Translations under genes and position numbers: made by a program
The notes under the pieces: model-generated
What the model saw: only the letters and a program-made list of their open reading frames with translations
Database searches by the model: none
Told to the model about the DNA's origin: nothing
Part shown: positions 17,813-26,330 of the stretch, in pieces
Layout of the letters: each line of letters starts with the position of its first letter
How positions within the stretch are numbered: the stretch's first letter is position 1
From: Rothia nasimurium
GTDB taxonomy: Bacteria > Actinomycetota > Actinomycetes > Actinomycetales > Micrococcaceae
Assembly: GCF_004569295.1 (NCBI RefSeq)
Contig: NZ_SPQC01000003.1
Coordinates: 28,864-92,863 of the forward strand
Reading direction: 5' to 3'
Length of the DNA stretch: 64,000 bases

Positions 17813-17910
17813 ATTCAACTATAGCGACTCAAGGACAGGAAGACCTATATCGTCTTACCCTGTGTACCTGCTGACTAGCCGGTATTCTCTACATCTTACT
17901 GGCGGCGTCC

Positions 17911-18999
17911 TTACCGAGCTTCTGCCAGCAGTTCACGCACGCGCGGCATCACCTTGGTGCCGTAAAGCTCAATCGAGCTCATGGAGTGCTCGTGGGCCAG
18001 AGCGCCGTTAGAGAACTTAAGATCAAAGCGGTTGATGCCCAGCTTTTGAACGGTATCGGCAATTTTTTGCGCGACGGTTTCGGGCGAACCTACGTACAGG
18101 GCACCGTGTTCAATTTCGTGCTCAAATTCGCGCTCCCCCGCCTGGCCCCAGCCGCGCTCGGCACCGATCTTATTGCGTCCGGCAATCCAGTGCTCGCGCA
18201 GCTGTTTGCGGGCTTCTTCGTCGGTGTCGGCGATGTGGCCGGGTGAGTGCACAGCAATGGGCAGGGTTCCGTTGCCCAGCTGCTCGTTGGCCCGGCGGTA
18301 GAGGTCGGTGTAGGGCTTGAAGCGTTCAGCCGGCCCGCCAATGATAGCGAGCATGAGCGGGGTCTTGTACTGGGCCGCGCGGGCAACAGATTCCGGGCTG
18401 CCGCCAACGGCCAGCCAGTGCTTGAGAATTCCCTCGGTCTTGGGGTAAATCTCCTGGTTCACCAGGGGTTCACGATTGCCGGGGTTCCAGTTGAGGGGCT
18501 CCTGGGTGATGATTTTGGTGAAGAGGTCGAACTTCTCAGAAAAGAGGGAGTTGTAGTCTTCGAGCTTGTAGCCGAAGAGGGGGAAGGACTCGGTGAAGGA
18601 GCCTCGGCCCAGTACAGCTTCGGCGCGGCCGTTGCTGAGGGCGTTGATGGTGGCAAAGCGCTGGTAGACGCGGATGGGGTCATCGGATGAGAGGACGGTG
18701 ACGGCCGAGCCCAGGTGGATGCGCTCTGTGGAGGTTGCCAGGCCCGCCAGGATGGTGTCGGGGGCGCTGACGGCGAAGTCAGGACGGTGGTGCTCACCGA
18801 TGCCGAAGAAGTCGATGCCTACACGGTCAGCGAGCTGGCCCTGCTCTAGGACGTTGCGAATCACCTGGGCATGGTGCAGGCGGTTGCCTGCCAGGTCGGC
18901 GGTGGTGTCGCCGAAGGTGTCTAGCCCCATCTGGAAGGCGGTGTTATCAACGCTGGGCAGGCTGGGGCGTAGATCGGGGGCGGTGCTGATGCTGGTCAT
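17911..18999 (-). CDS. LLM-class flavin-dependent oxidoreductase (luciferase-like)
   Basis: A 362-aa luciferase-like monooxygenase. Visible family features are DRVGIDFFGIGEHHRPDF near residues 60-80, ERIHLGSAVTVLSSDDP, the RAEAVLGRGSFTESFPLFG strand and HWLAVGGSPESVARAA. Such proteins use reduced FMN (or F420 in some branches) to hydroxylate or oxidise a small molecule in the cytosol. The start is preceded by AAAGGTAA. It is a single gene between a terminator-like hairpin and the heat-shock operon. The substrate is not predictable. Confidence 0.88.
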   Translation of the reverse strand: MTSISTAPDLRPSLPSVDNTAFQMGLDTFGDTTADLAGNRLHHAQVIRNVLEQGQLADRVGIDFFGIGEHHRPDFAVSAPDTILAGLATSTERIHLGSAVTVLSSDDPIRVYQRFATINALSNGRAEAVLGRGSFTESFPLFGYKLEDYNSLFSEKFDLFTKIITQEPLNWNPGNREPLVNQEIYPKTEGILKHWLAVGGSPESVARAAQYKTPLMLAIIGGPAERFKPYTDLYRRANEQLGNGTLPIAVHSPGHIADTDEEARKQLREHWIAGRNKIGAERGWGQAGEREFEHEIEHGALYVGSPETVAQKIADTVQKLGINRFDLKFSNGALAHEHSMSSIELYGTKVMPRVRELLAEAR

Positions 19000-19187
19000 T
19001 TCGATTACCTTTCGGTGCTGTGTTGATCGTTTACAGGAGGTTCAACACCAGCCTACATTACTTTATTCCGAAAGTTTTTTGTGGCGCGGCGAGTAGCCAT
19101 GTCTTAAATGTAGCGATGGTTGCCATCAGCACGAATCTCTTTCGCGCAGATGGCACCATCGTTACAGTCAGGGTCTAGGGGTCGGGT

Positions 19188-19613
19188 TTAGCGCGGCCGG
19201 TAGAGCACCACGGCCTGGGAGGTCTGGCGGACAGCCGGACGCTTGCCCCGGGCCAGGTGCACAGCCCCACCTGAGGTTCCGGCAGCGAAGACGCGGGAGC
19301 CGTCCTGCAGACGATTACGTAGGGCCTCATTTTCAGCCTGCAGCTCGCTCATGCGGGCCCGCAAGGCCTCCACCTGGTTCTCGAGCTGCATAATGCGCTT
19401 AATACCCTCGAGGGAGACACCGGACTGGGAAAGTTCCTGAACCTCCTGGAGTTTCTGCACGTCGCGCTCGGAGTAGCGGCGGGCCCGCCCCGGTGCACGC
19501 TGGGGCTGCACCAGCCCTAGCCGGTCGTACTGGCGCAGGGTCTGCGGGTGCATACCGGCAAGTTCGGCAGCTACAGAGATAACGAAGACCGGGCGGTCAG
19601 ATTCGAGAGCCAT
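19188..19613 (-). CDS. hspR: MerR-family heat-shock repressor HspR
   Basis: A 141-aa repressor with an N-terminal MerR helix-turn-helix (VISVAAELAGMHPQTLRQYDRLGL and ARRYSERDVQKL), a coiled coil near residues 73-100 (LENQVEALRARMSELQAENEALRNRL) and a basic tail. HspR binds HAIR operators, with DnaK as co-repressor in Streptomyces. It is the last gene of the dnaK operon, two bases after dnaJ, so it controls its own synthesis. Two HAIR sites upstream of dnaK complete the circuit. Confidence 0.96.
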   Translation of the reverse strand: MALESDRPVFVISVAAELAGMHPQTLRQYDRLGLVQPQRAPGRARRYSERDVQKLQEVQELSQSGVSLEGIKRIMQLENQVEALRARMSELQAENEALRNRLQDGSRVFAAGTSGGAVHLARGKRPAVRQTSQAVVLYRPR

Positions 19614-19615
19614 TC

Positions 19616-20605
19616 TTAGTCACCAGCTTTCCTCAGCAGGTCCTCACGGGGGTTGGTCTGAGGCGCAATCGCGAAGAAGGCATCGAGAGCTGCCTCAGCT
19701 TCGGGTGTGAGGTTGGTGGGCAGCTGTACCTCGGGGATGACCAGCATATCGCCGGTGCCTTTCTTGGTCACGAAGCCGCGGCCCTTAGCACGCAGCTTAC
19801 GCCCGGACGGCGAACCGGCAGCCAGACGGAGTTTGACGCTCCCACCGTCGAGGGTGGGGGCTTCAATGACGCCGCCCTTAACGGCTTCTTCCAGGGTGAC
19901 GGGCACGCGCACGAGCAGGTTATCGCCCTCGCGGTCAAAGACGGGGTGAGAATCTACGCGGACGGTGACGATCAGGTCCCCTGCCCCACCGGCACCGGGG
20001 TGCCCCTTGCCTCGGGCACGGATTTTCTGGCCGTCCTTGACGCCGCGCGGCAGGCGAACCTGGGCCTGAGAGCCACCGGGGCGGAACACCGAGACCTCAG
20101 CGCCATCGTAGGCCTGCTGGAAGGTGATGCGGGCGCTGGTAGTGGCGTCCTCACCCTTGGGAGCTGAGAAGCCACCGCCTGGGAACCCACCCACACCGCC
20201 AGGGAAACCACCGGCGGAGCGTCCGGCCCCGCCAAAGCCAGCACCGCCGCCGAACATGCCGCCCAGCAGGTCTTCAATGTTGATGCCACCAGCACCGCTG
20301 CCGGGGAAGCCACCTGCACCGCCGGGGAACCCACCAGAGAAGCCGCCGCCAGCCCCGCCGAAGCCTGCGGCCCCGTATTTACGGATCTGGTCGTACTCTT
20401 CCTTCTGCTTGGGGTCTGAGAGCACGTCATAGGCCTCTGAGACCTCCTTGAACTTCTTCTCAGCAGCCTCGTCGCCGGGGTTCTGGTCGGGGTGGTACTT
20501 GCGGGCCAGTTTGCGGTAGGCCTTCTTGATATCTGCCTCGGAGGAATCCTCGGCTACGCCTAGTACCTTATAAAAATCTTGATGGAGCCAGTTTTCGCTC
20601 GCCAT
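19616..20605 (-). CDS. dnaJ: DnaJ-type co-chaperone without zinc-finger domain
   Basis: A 329-aa Hsp40. The J domain (residues 10-75) has the HPD motif in [10 protein letters not shown]. It is followed by a Gly/Phe-rich linker of about 75 residues and two C-terminal substrate-binding domains. The CxxCxGxG zinc-finger region is absent, so it is a CbpA/DnaJ2-type protein, as in related Micrococcaceae operons; a zinc-finger DnaJ is expected elsewhere in the genome. It stimulates DnaK ATPase and delivers substrates. A strong hairpin precedes it in the grpE-dnaJ gap. AAGGAGAGGC lies before the ATG. Confidence 0.95.
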   Translation of the reverse strand: MASENWLHQDFYKVLGVAEDSSEADIKKAYRKLARKYHPDQNPGDEAAEKKFKEVSEAYDVLSDPKQKEEYDQIRKYGAAGFGGAGGGFSGGFPGGAGGFPGSGAGGINIEDLLGGMFGGGAGFGGAGRSAGGFPGGVGGFPGGGFSAPKGEDATTSARITFQQAYDGAEVSVFRPGGSQAQVRLPRGVKDGQKIRARGKGHPGAGGAGDLIVTVRVDSHPVFDREGDNLLVRVPVTLEEAVKGGVIEAPTLDGGSVKLRLAAGSPSGRKLRAKGRGFVTKKGTGDMLVIPEVQLPTNLTPEAEAALDAFFAIAPQTNPREDLLRKAGD

Positions 20606-20653
20606 ATGCCTCTCCTTCCGAGGTAGATCTTGTGTCTTTTAGGGGGTAGAACT

Positions 20654-20695
20654 GGGCGGGCACCCAGCCTGACGTATCAGGCCGGGTGCCCGCCC
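20654..20695 (-). promoter_or_regulatory. Stable hairpin between grpE and dnaJ
   Basis: GGGCGGGCACCCAGCCTGA (20654-20672) pairs with TCAGGCCGGGTGCCCGCCC (20677-20695) around CGTA, with one mismatch. No T-run follows on the coding strand, so it is not a normal terminator. It probably blocks exonucleases or causes partial termination, setting dnaK-grpE above dnaJ-hspR. Confidence 0.7.
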
Positions 20696-20701
20696 GCGTC
20701 C

Positions 20702-21307
20702 TTATTCTGCTACCGCTACGGCTACCTGGGCGGTGCGAACCACGCGGTCCTTCACCTTGTAACCGTTGCGCAGGACCATGGAGACTGAATCAGGCTCAAC
20801 CTCGCTGGTGGGCTGCTGCAGTACAGCCTCGTGCACCTGGGGATCGAAGGGTTCGCCAACCTCGCCGAATCGCTCAAGACCCTGCTTGGTCAGGGTTTCT
20901 TCGAGCTTATTGGCAATCGCGGCGAAGGGGCCTTCTTCAAGGTCGCCGTGCTTGCGGGCGGCATCGATATCGTCGATGACAGGCAGCAGGGCGGCAACCA
21001 GGTCGGCGATAACGAAATCGCGCAGCTGGTCCTTTTCCTTGGTGGTGCGGTTCTTGTAGTTGGTGAACTCGGCCTGAAGGCGGCGCAAATCCTCAAGACG
21101 CTCGGCGGCAAGAGCCGCATCAGCGTTATCGGTTGCCTCTGCACTATCGCCGACCTCGGTCGCGGCAGACTCTTCGCCTGCCGCAGCGTCAGCAGCTACA
21201 CCTTCGGGCTCGGGGTGGTCTTCAGCAGCCGGGGCGGCGAAGGCTTCCTCCAGAGGGTCGGTACCCTCGGGCTGGTTGTCGACGGGCTCGTTGGTGTTCT
21301 CAGCCAT
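20702..21307 (-). CDS. grpE: Nucleotide exchange factor GrpE
   Basis: A 201-aa protein with a long acidic, low-complexity N-terminus (about 65 residues of Glu/Ala/Asp), a helical dimerisation region (ERLEDLRRLQAEFTNYKNRTTKEKDQLRDF) and the beta-wing domain with FDPQVHEAV and VLRNGYKVKDRVVR. It releases ADP from DnaK. The start lies two bases after the dnaK stop, indicating translational coupling. Confidence 0.97.
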   Translation of the reverse strand: MAENTNEPVDNQPEGTDPLEEAFAAPAAEDHPEPEGVAADAAAGEESAATEVGDSAEATDNADAALAAERLEDLRRLQAEFTNYKNRTTKEKDQLRDFVIADLVAALLPVIDDIDAARKHGDLEEGPFAAIANKLEETLTKQGLERFGEVGEPFDPQVHEAVLQQPTSEVEPDSVSMVLRNGYKVKDRVVRTAQVAVAVAE

Positions 21308-21309
21308 GA

Positions 21310-23157
21310 TTAGTTCTTCTTCTCGTCTTCTTCATCGATTACTTCGGCGTCAACGACGTCCTCGTCTTCAGCCTTGGTACCTTCACCGGCTGCTGCATCT
21401 GCCTGGGCCTGAGCGTAGAGAGCCTCGCCCAGCTTGGTCTGAGATGCCTGCAGCTTCTCGAAAGCGGCCTTGACGGCGTCATCGTCTTCACCTTCAAGGG
21501 CAGCCTTCAGGGCGTCAACGTCGGCCTGAACCTCGGCCTTGACGTCCTCGGGCAGCTTCTCGTCGTTGTCCTTGATGAGCTTCTCGATGGAGTAAGCGGT
21601 GTTCTCAGCAGCGTTGCGGGTCTCGGCTGCCTCGCGGCGGGCCTTGTCCTGCTCAGCGTGAGCCTCGGCGTCCTTGACCATACGGTCGATGTCTTCCTTG
21701 GAGAGGGAGGTACCGCCGGTGATGGTCATAGACTGCTCGGTGCCGGTGCCCTTGTCCTTAGCTGAGACGTGCACGATGCCGTTGGCGTCGATGTCGAAGG
21801 TAACTTCAATCTGGGGGACGCCGCGGGGGGCGGGTGCGATGCCGGTCAGTTCGAAGGTACCCAGGTTCTTGTTGTCGCGGGTGAACTCACGCTCGCCCTG
21901 GAAGACCTGAATCGATACTGAGGGCTGGTTGTCTTCAGCGGTGGTGAAGGTTTCGGAACGCTTGGTGGGGATCGCGGTGTTGCGCTCGATCAGCTTGGTC
22001 ATCACGCCACCCTTGGTCTCGATGCCGAGTGAGAGGGGGGTGACGTCGATGAGCAGAACGTCCTTGCGCTCACCCTTCAGAACGCCTGCCTGAAGGGCTG
22101 CGCCCATGGCGACGACCTCGTCGGGGTTGACGCCCTTGTTGGGCTCGCGACCACCCGAGAGTTCCTTGACGACCTCGGTGACGGCGGGCATGCGGGTTGA
22201 GCCACCAACCAGCACGATGTGGGCGATGTCTGAAACCTTGACGCCAGCTTCAGCAATCACGTCGTTGAAGGGCTTCTTGGTGCGCTCGATCAGGTCTGCG
22301 GTCATGTCCTGGAACTTGGCGCGGGTCAGCTTTTCATCCAGGTGGATAGGGCCCTCAGGGGTGACGGACAGGTACTGCAGGGAGATGTTGGTGGAGGTTG
22401 CAGAAGACAGTTCCTTCTTGGCCTGCTCTGCGGCTTCACGCAGGCGCTGCAGGGCAATCTTGTCCTTGGAAAGGTCGGCGCCGGTCTTGGACTTGACCTG
22501 CTCCAGCAGGAAGTCGACGATGCGCTGGTCCCAGTCGTCGCCACCCAGGCGGTTGTCGCCGGAGGTTGCGCGTACCTGGATGGTGGAGAAGCCGTCTTCG
22601 TCCTTGCCAACTTCGAGCAGGGAGACATCGAAGGTACCGCCACCGAGGTCGAAGACCAGAATCAGTTCGTCTTCGTTACCCTTGTCGAGGCCGTAGGCCA
22701 GGGCTGCTGCGGTGGGCTCGTTGACGATACGCAGGACGTTGAGACCCGCGATTTCACCAGCTTCCTTGGTGGCCTGACGTTCGGCATCGTTGAAGTAGGC
22801 AGGGACGGTGATGACGGCGTCGGTGACCTTGTCGTTCAGGTAGGCTTCAGCGTCACCCTTGAGCTTCATGAGGGTACGGGCTGAGATTTCCTGGGCGGTG
22901 TACTTCTTGCCGTCGATGTCGGTGGTCCAGTTGGTGCCCATGTGGCGCTTGACGGAAGCGATGGTGCGATCAACGTTGGTGACTGCCTGGCGCTTTGCGA
23001 CATCGCCGACCAGAACTTCGCCGTCCTTTGAGAAAGCTACGACGGAGGGGGTGGTGCGGGCGCCTTCTGCGTTGGCGATGACGGTGGGCTCACCACCCTC
23101 GAGGACTGATACAACTGAGTTGGTAGTACCGAGGTCAATACCTACTGCACGTGACAT
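21310..23157 (-). CDS. dnaK: Molecular chaperone DnaK (Hsp70)
   Basis: A 615-aa Hsp70 of normal actinobacterial length. The ATPase domain shows [11 protein letters not shown] at the N-terminus, the phosphate motif [15 protein letters not shown] and [12 protein letters not shown]. The peptide-binding domain carries [20 protein letters not shown]. The helical lid and an acidic Ala/Glu-rich C-terminus follow. It is first in the dnaK-grpE-dnaJ-hspR operon, and two HAIR sites upstream indicate repression by HspR. Confidence 0.98.
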   Translation of the reverse strand: MSRAVGIDLGTTNSVVSVLEGGEPTVIANAEGARTTPSVVAFSKDGEVLVGDVAKRQAVTNVDRTIASVKRHMGTNWTTDIDGKKYTAQEISARTLMKLKGDAEAYLNDKVTDAVITVPAYFNDAERQATKEAGEIAGLNVLRIVNEPTAAALAYGLDKGNEDELILVFDLGGGTFDVSLLEVGKDEDGFSTIQVRATSGDNRLGGDDWDQRIVDFLLEQVKSKTGADLSKDKIALQRLREAAEQAKKELSSATSTNISLQYLSVTPEGPIHLDEKLTRAKFQDMTADLIERTKKPFNDVIAEAGVKVSDIAHIVLVGGSTRMPAVTEVVKELSGGREPNKGVNPDEVVAMGAALQAGVLKGERKDVLLIDVTPLSLGIETKGGVMTKLIERNTAIPTKRSETFTTAEDNQPSVSIQVFQGEREFTRDNKNLGTFELTGIAPAPRGVPQIEVTFDIDANGIVHVSAKDKGTGTEQSMTITGGTSLSKEDIDRMVKDAEAHAEQDKARREAAETRNAAENTAYSIEKLIKDNDEKLPEDVKAEVQADVDALKAALEGEDDDAVKAAFEKLQASQTKLGEALYAQAQADAAAGEGTKAEDEDVVDAEVIDEEDEKKN

Positions 23158-23200
23158 GTTTACTCCTTATGGTTTGGTTATCTGTACATCTTTCAAACAA

Positions 23201-23221
23201 GTTGAGTCGCGTGGACTCAAC
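23201..23221 (-). promoter_or_regulatory. HAIR operator 1 (HspR binding site)
   Basis: GTTGAGT, seven bases, ACTCAAC: a perfect inverted repeat matching the HAIR consensus CTTGAGT-N7-ACTCAAG at every core position. It starts 44 bases before the dnaK start codon. Confidence 0.93.
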
Positions 23222-23271
23222 TCGTTTGTCTTGATATCTAGTTTGCCATGTTTTAAACAGAAGTCAACAGA

Positions 23272-23292
23272 GCTGAGTCAAAAAGACTCAAC
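23272..23292 (-). promoter_or_regulatory. HAIR operator 2 (HspR binding site)
   Basis: GCTGAGT, seven bases, ACTCAAC: GAGT-N7-ACTC core with one mismatch in the outer arm. It lies 71 bases (about seven helical turns) from site 1, so both sites could be bound on one face. A poor promoter candidate lies between them (TTGACT at 23262-23267 and TAGATA at 23235-23240 on the minus strand, spacing too long). Confidence 0.85.
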
Positions 23293-23412
23293 TTTTTTGC
23301 GCAGATAAAATTTAAACTAGTGGGGGAGCGGACGGACGCCCGCCCCGCCCTTGCAAGGCAAAGGCGGGTGACGGCGTCCACACCTTTTAAAACCCTGAAA
23401 ATGAACACAAAA

Positions 23413-23444
23413 AGTCGGCACCCCACAACAAGGAGGTGCTGACT
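23413..23444 (-). terminator. Terminator of the 82-aa membrane protein gene
   Basis: AGTCGGCACC (23413-23422) pairs with GGTGCTGACT (23435-23444) with one mismatch. On the minus strand TTTTTGTGTT follows. It lies about 75 bases past the stop at 23519. Confidence 0.75.
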
Positions 23445-23518
23445 CGGCAAAGTTGCGCTAGACCCCAGCGCAACCAAGGGGCAACGCACTGCGTTCTAGA
23501 ACCTACAGAAGGTGTTCT

Positions 23519-23767
23519 CTACCCACCGAAGACGCCGGAGATCATAAGCCCCGACAGGATAGCTATGGCAATACCGATAGCCAACATCCCTCCAACAAGC
23601 AGACCCATGTTTTTCTTTTTCGGGCCAGCGGGAGGCTGAGGCATGGGGCTGCCAATAAGGGTATCGGGCGCCTGAGTGCCAGGTACGGGTTGCGCAACCC
23701 CATCAGTAAATGCTGCCTGCCCGGCGGGAGGCAGATTGAGGTCTGGCGTAGTGGGCTGGTTGGTCAT
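23519..23767 (-). CDS. Small Pro-rich single-span membrane protein
   Basis: An 82-aa protein: about 48 hydrophilic residues rich in Pro, Thr and Gln, then KKKN and one membrane helix (MGLLVGGMLAIGIAIAILSGL) at the C-terminus. The positive charges before the helix suggest a cytosolic N-terminus. The ATG at 23767 has GAAGGG eight bases upstream and a terminator follows, so this is a real gene of unknown function. Confidence 0.75.
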   Translation of the reverse strand: MTNQPTTPDLNLPPAGQAAFTDGVAQPVPGTQAPDTLIGSPMPQPPAGPKKKNMGLLVGGMLAIGIAIAILSGLMISGVFGG

Positions 23768-23917
23768 GGAGAATCACACCCTTCGCACATATAGTGTGTG
23801 CTAGCCAACTTTCCTGGTGATAATGGTCAGCTTGGTTATATTTCGTGCGGTGTTTACGTCTTCCTGTGCTATCTTTGGGCTCCTTTGCCGCCAGTTTCGA
23901 GCTCGACCCGTAGCACC

Positions 23918-23966
23918 CGTTCGTGAACGCAACATGTTGCAGCCACCGCCACATATACATATGTAC
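23918..23966. repeat. Cluster of three adjacent short palindromes
   Basis: CGTTCGTGAACG (23918-23929), GCAACATGTTGC (23929-23940, perfect) and TACATATGTA (23956-23965, perfect) lie almost end to end in a gene-free stretch. They could be operator half-sites or a structured RNA segment. No known site type matches. Confidence 0.5.
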
Positions 23967-23999
23967 GGTCACGAGAAGCAGATTTTAGGTGAGGTACGC

Positions 24000-24034
24000 A
24001 AAAGCCCCGCAGGTGTGTGACCTGCGGGGCTTTT
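24000..24034. terminator. Bidirectional intrinsic terminator with no annotated gene before it
   Basis: AAAAGCCCCGCAGGT pairs with ACCTGCGGGGCTTTT around a 5-base loop, a 15-bp perfect stem with A- and T-runs. There is no coding gene within 200 bases on either incoming side, so it should end a small RNA (see the candidate at 24000-24147). Confidence 0.88.
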
Positions 24035-24147
24035 GTCATCTCGAAAGAACTCAAGAAACTGGGTGTCTGGTGCTGCTCTTCTCAGTTCACTGCTGTATGA
24101 ACCGGGCAAACCTTCTTGCCTAAGAGCCACCATCAAGTGTGTGTACC
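24000..24147 (-). ncRNA. Candidate small RNA of about 145 nt
   Basis: On the minus strand TATAGT (plus 24154-24159) can serve as a -10 box, placing the transcript start near 24147. The perfect terminator at 24000-24034 ends it. In between I see no open frame with a ribosome site. No -35 box is convincing. It does not match SRP RNA, 6S RNA, tmRNA or 6C RNA as I know them. A plus-strand transcript from TATAGT at 23790-23795 into the same terminator is the alternative. Confidence 0.4.
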
Positions 24148-24265
24148 TGTAAGACTATACACAGGTTGCCCTTATTTTCCGCCTTAGAGCGAACTTTTTA
24201 CCACTTTTATTCAGCTTCCCTGCCCGCCCACCTTTTCCCGAAAGCTTCATGGGAACATAGTGAGT

Positions 24266-24751
24266 ATGTATCGAATCATGACTGTATGCACCGGAAATAT
24301 CTGCCGCTCCCCCATGGGCGAGTACCTCATCAAGCAGGCTGCCACCCAGGCAGGGCTCGCCGTAGAGGTCGCCTCCAGCGGCATTTCTAACGAAGAAGAG
24401 GGCAACCCCATCGACCACCGGGCCAAGAAGGTGCTCGATGAGCTCAACATCAATACCGGCTCCCACCGAGCCCAGCAGTTCACCCGGGCCGATTTTGACC
24501 GCTACGACCTGCTTCTAGCCATGGACACCAACCACTACCGGGCCCTCAAGCGCCTAGCCCCTAACGACGAGGCTGCGGCCAAGGTCCGACTCATGCGCGA
24601 GTTCGACCCGGCTGTCGCAGAGCAGCCCCTTGACCGGCTGGGCATCTACGACCCCTGGTACGGTGATATGAGCAACTTCTACGAAACCTTCCAGATGATT
24701 CGGGACGCTGTGCCCGGAGTCATCAAACACGCCCAGGCACGCAGCAACTAA
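24266..24751 (+). CDS. Low-molecular-weight protein-tyrosine phosphatase
   Basis: A 161-aa phosphatase with the P-loop CTGNICRSP (C-X5-R, catalytic Cys and Arg) at the N-terminus and the general-acid loop YDPWYGD near the C-terminus. It removes phosphate from tyrosine residues, often controlling polysaccharide export or kinases; arsenate reductase relatives lack the DPW loop. Start is uncertain: ATG 24266 lies ten bases from GGGAA, and GTG 24260 is the alternative. It converges on the helicase remnant, with overlapping stops. Confidence 0.92.
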   Translation: MYRIMTVCTGNICRSPMGEYLIKQAATQAGLAVEVASSGISNEEEGNPIDHRAKKVLDELNINTGSHRAQQFTRADFDRYDLLLAMDTNHYRALKRLAPNDEAAAKVRLMREFDPAVAEQPLDRLGIYDPWYGDMSNFYETFQMIRDAVPGVIKHAQARSN

Positions 24752-25513
24752 CCCTCAGCCGTCCCCTCACTATCGGCCACGGGCGCGGCAGCGTCCAGGC
24801 TGAGGATTTCGATCATGCGTTCGTCGACGGTGTTGGCGCCGAGTAGGCGGTAGACATCGACGGCGTGGGTTTGGCCCATGCGGTGGGCGCGGGCGATGGC
24901 TTGGGCTTCGATGGTGGGTTTGAACTGGGGTTCGGCGAGGATGACGACGGAGGCTGATTGGATGTTGAGTCCAGCGCCTGCGGCGGTGATTTGGGCCAGT
25001 AGGACAGAGCCGGGGCGGCGTCCTTGAGCCTGTCGACGGCGGCTTGGCGTTCGGCTGGGGCATGGTGCCGGTGACGGTTCCGATGGTTTTGGTGCCGAGG
25101 GCGGTTTCGAGGCGGGTGAGGGCACCGGAGGTGGATGCCAGCCGCTCAGCAAGGGCTGCGCTGGCAGCTTCTGCGGCGCGGCGCTTTTGGCCGCCAAAGA
25201 GTCGGTTGAGCAGGCCGCCGCTCCCGGCCTAGATATCTGCCAGAAGGGCAGGAAGGTTGTCACCTGCTGCGGCAAGGGTGCGCAGGTCATCGTGCAGGGA
25301 GGGGTTTTGGTTGCGCCAGAACTGCTGGGTGAGCCAGGTGGAAAGGTTCTCGATAGAAGCGGGCGCCAACGGGGCGAAGCGGTAGAGGGAGCCTGCGTAG
25401 CCCTCAGGCAGGTTGAAGCGCAGGGCGGTGGGGGCGGCTAGGGCCGCGAGGGTGGCTTGGCTGCGCTGGCTGGCGTGGAGCAGGGCTGTGCCCTGGGCTT
25501 CTTCGGTGCTCAT
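24748..25513 (-). pseudogene. Remnant of a second SNF2-type helicase
   Basis: A normal-looking start (ATG 25513, AGGGGAAC upstream) leads into a frame that ends at a TAG codon at about 25229. The same frame then continues with sensible sequence (LLNRLFGGQKRRAAEAASAALAERL...). Two single-base losses follow, near TMPQ/AERQ and near DAAP/GSVLL, before the last third reads on as a helicase C-terminal domain: GSVLLAQITAAGAGLNIQSA, AIARAHRMGQ and TVDERMIEIL. The ATPase N-terminal domain is absent. One nonsense codon, two frameshifts and a large internal deletion make this a clear pseudogene. Confidence 0.85.
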
Positions 25514-25604
25514 GTGTTCCCCTGGTTGTCGGTGGAGCCGGTTGGCTTGTTTCTCATTATGGCTTAGCAGGTCGCCCCAGTGCGGTAGCCTGAGGGCAGT
25601 AGTT

Positions 25605-26252
25605 ATGGCAAAGGTGAAGGAGGCCGGGGTGCTTGAGCTAACGGGGCTAGATTCACTCGGTGAGGTGGTGGTGCGGGCCCACCAGCAGGTGCGGGGTGGG
25701 CGGCCGCTGCTGGTGGCGATTGACGGACGCAGCGGGTCGGGTAAAACCACCCTGACTGCTGAGCTGGCTACCTGGTTGAGCAAGCGGGGTATCGCAGCCG
25801 AGGTCTTTCATTTAGAAGGCCTCTACCAGGGCTGGAGCGGGCTGGCCCAGGCTGCCCTGGTATGGCAGCAGCTTGCCGAGGCCGTGGCGGACGGACGCGC
25901 CAACTCCCCCGAGACTGCCCCGCACTGGTTTGGCTGGGATTGGGGTAGCTCTCAGACAACCGGACCACACCCTTTTACCGCTGCCCAGCAGGCGGCGGGC
26001 GGCGTGCTCATCGCTGAGGGGGTGGGAGCTCTGACCGGCACCCACGATGTGGGTGTTTTCGTGGAGCTTGATACCGCGCGCCGCAGGCAGCGGGCCCTAG
26101 CCCGGGACGGAGAAACCTACCGCCCCTACTGGGACATGTGGGCAGAACAAGAAGCCGACCTGCTGGCAGCCTACGCAAGCGCCTATGCGGGGCGGGCGTC
26201 CGCTATGTTCAGCGGTAGGTCATATTTTTTCATTTCTGCAACATCACATTAG
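25605..26252 (+). CDS. P-loop kinase-like protein (uridine-kinase-like)
   Basis: A 215-aa protein with a Walker A motif GRSGSGKTTL near residue 44, as in uridine or pantothenate kinase-like proteins, followed by TAELATWLSKRGIAAEVFHLEGLYQGW, where the Asp usual in uridine kinases is replaced by a Leu-Glu-Gly segment. GVLIAEGVGAL and FVELDTARRRQRALARDGETY fit the lid of this family. It probably phosphorylates a small metabolite. The last 15 residues are aromatic and do not look like the family's usual end, so the C-terminus may be altered. A GAGGG site lies eight bases before the ATG. Confidence 0.8.
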   Translation: MAKVKEAGVLELTGLDSLGEVVVRAHQQVRGGRPLLVAIDGRSGSGKTTLTAELATWLSKRGIAAEVFHLEGLYQGWSGLAQAALVWQQLAEAVADGRANSPETAPHWFGWDWGSSQTTGPHPFTAAQQAAGGVLIAEGVGALTGTHDVGVFVELDTARRRQRALARDGETYRPYWDMWAEQEADLLAAYASAYAGRASAMFSGRSYFFISATSH

Positions 26253-26330
26253 TTTCCCTATCAAATAAGAAACCGGCAGGCGTAGAATGGACGGGTTGAA
26301 AACCGCCCACAAGAGGAAGACCCACCGCCG

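Noticed and set aside
17713..17910. Glycine riboswitch before the AGCS symporter
   Set aside because: The minus strand lacks the conserved glycine-aptamer blocks; only a simple hairpin is present.
20124..20432. Pro-rich plus-strand frame opposite dnaJ
   Set aside because: It is the complement of the Gly/Phe-rich linker of DnaJ.
24034..24250. SRP RNA, 6S RNA or tmRNA in the gap before the phosphatase gene
   Set aside because: None of the conserved blocks (for example GGAAGGAAGCAGC of SRP RNA) can be found.
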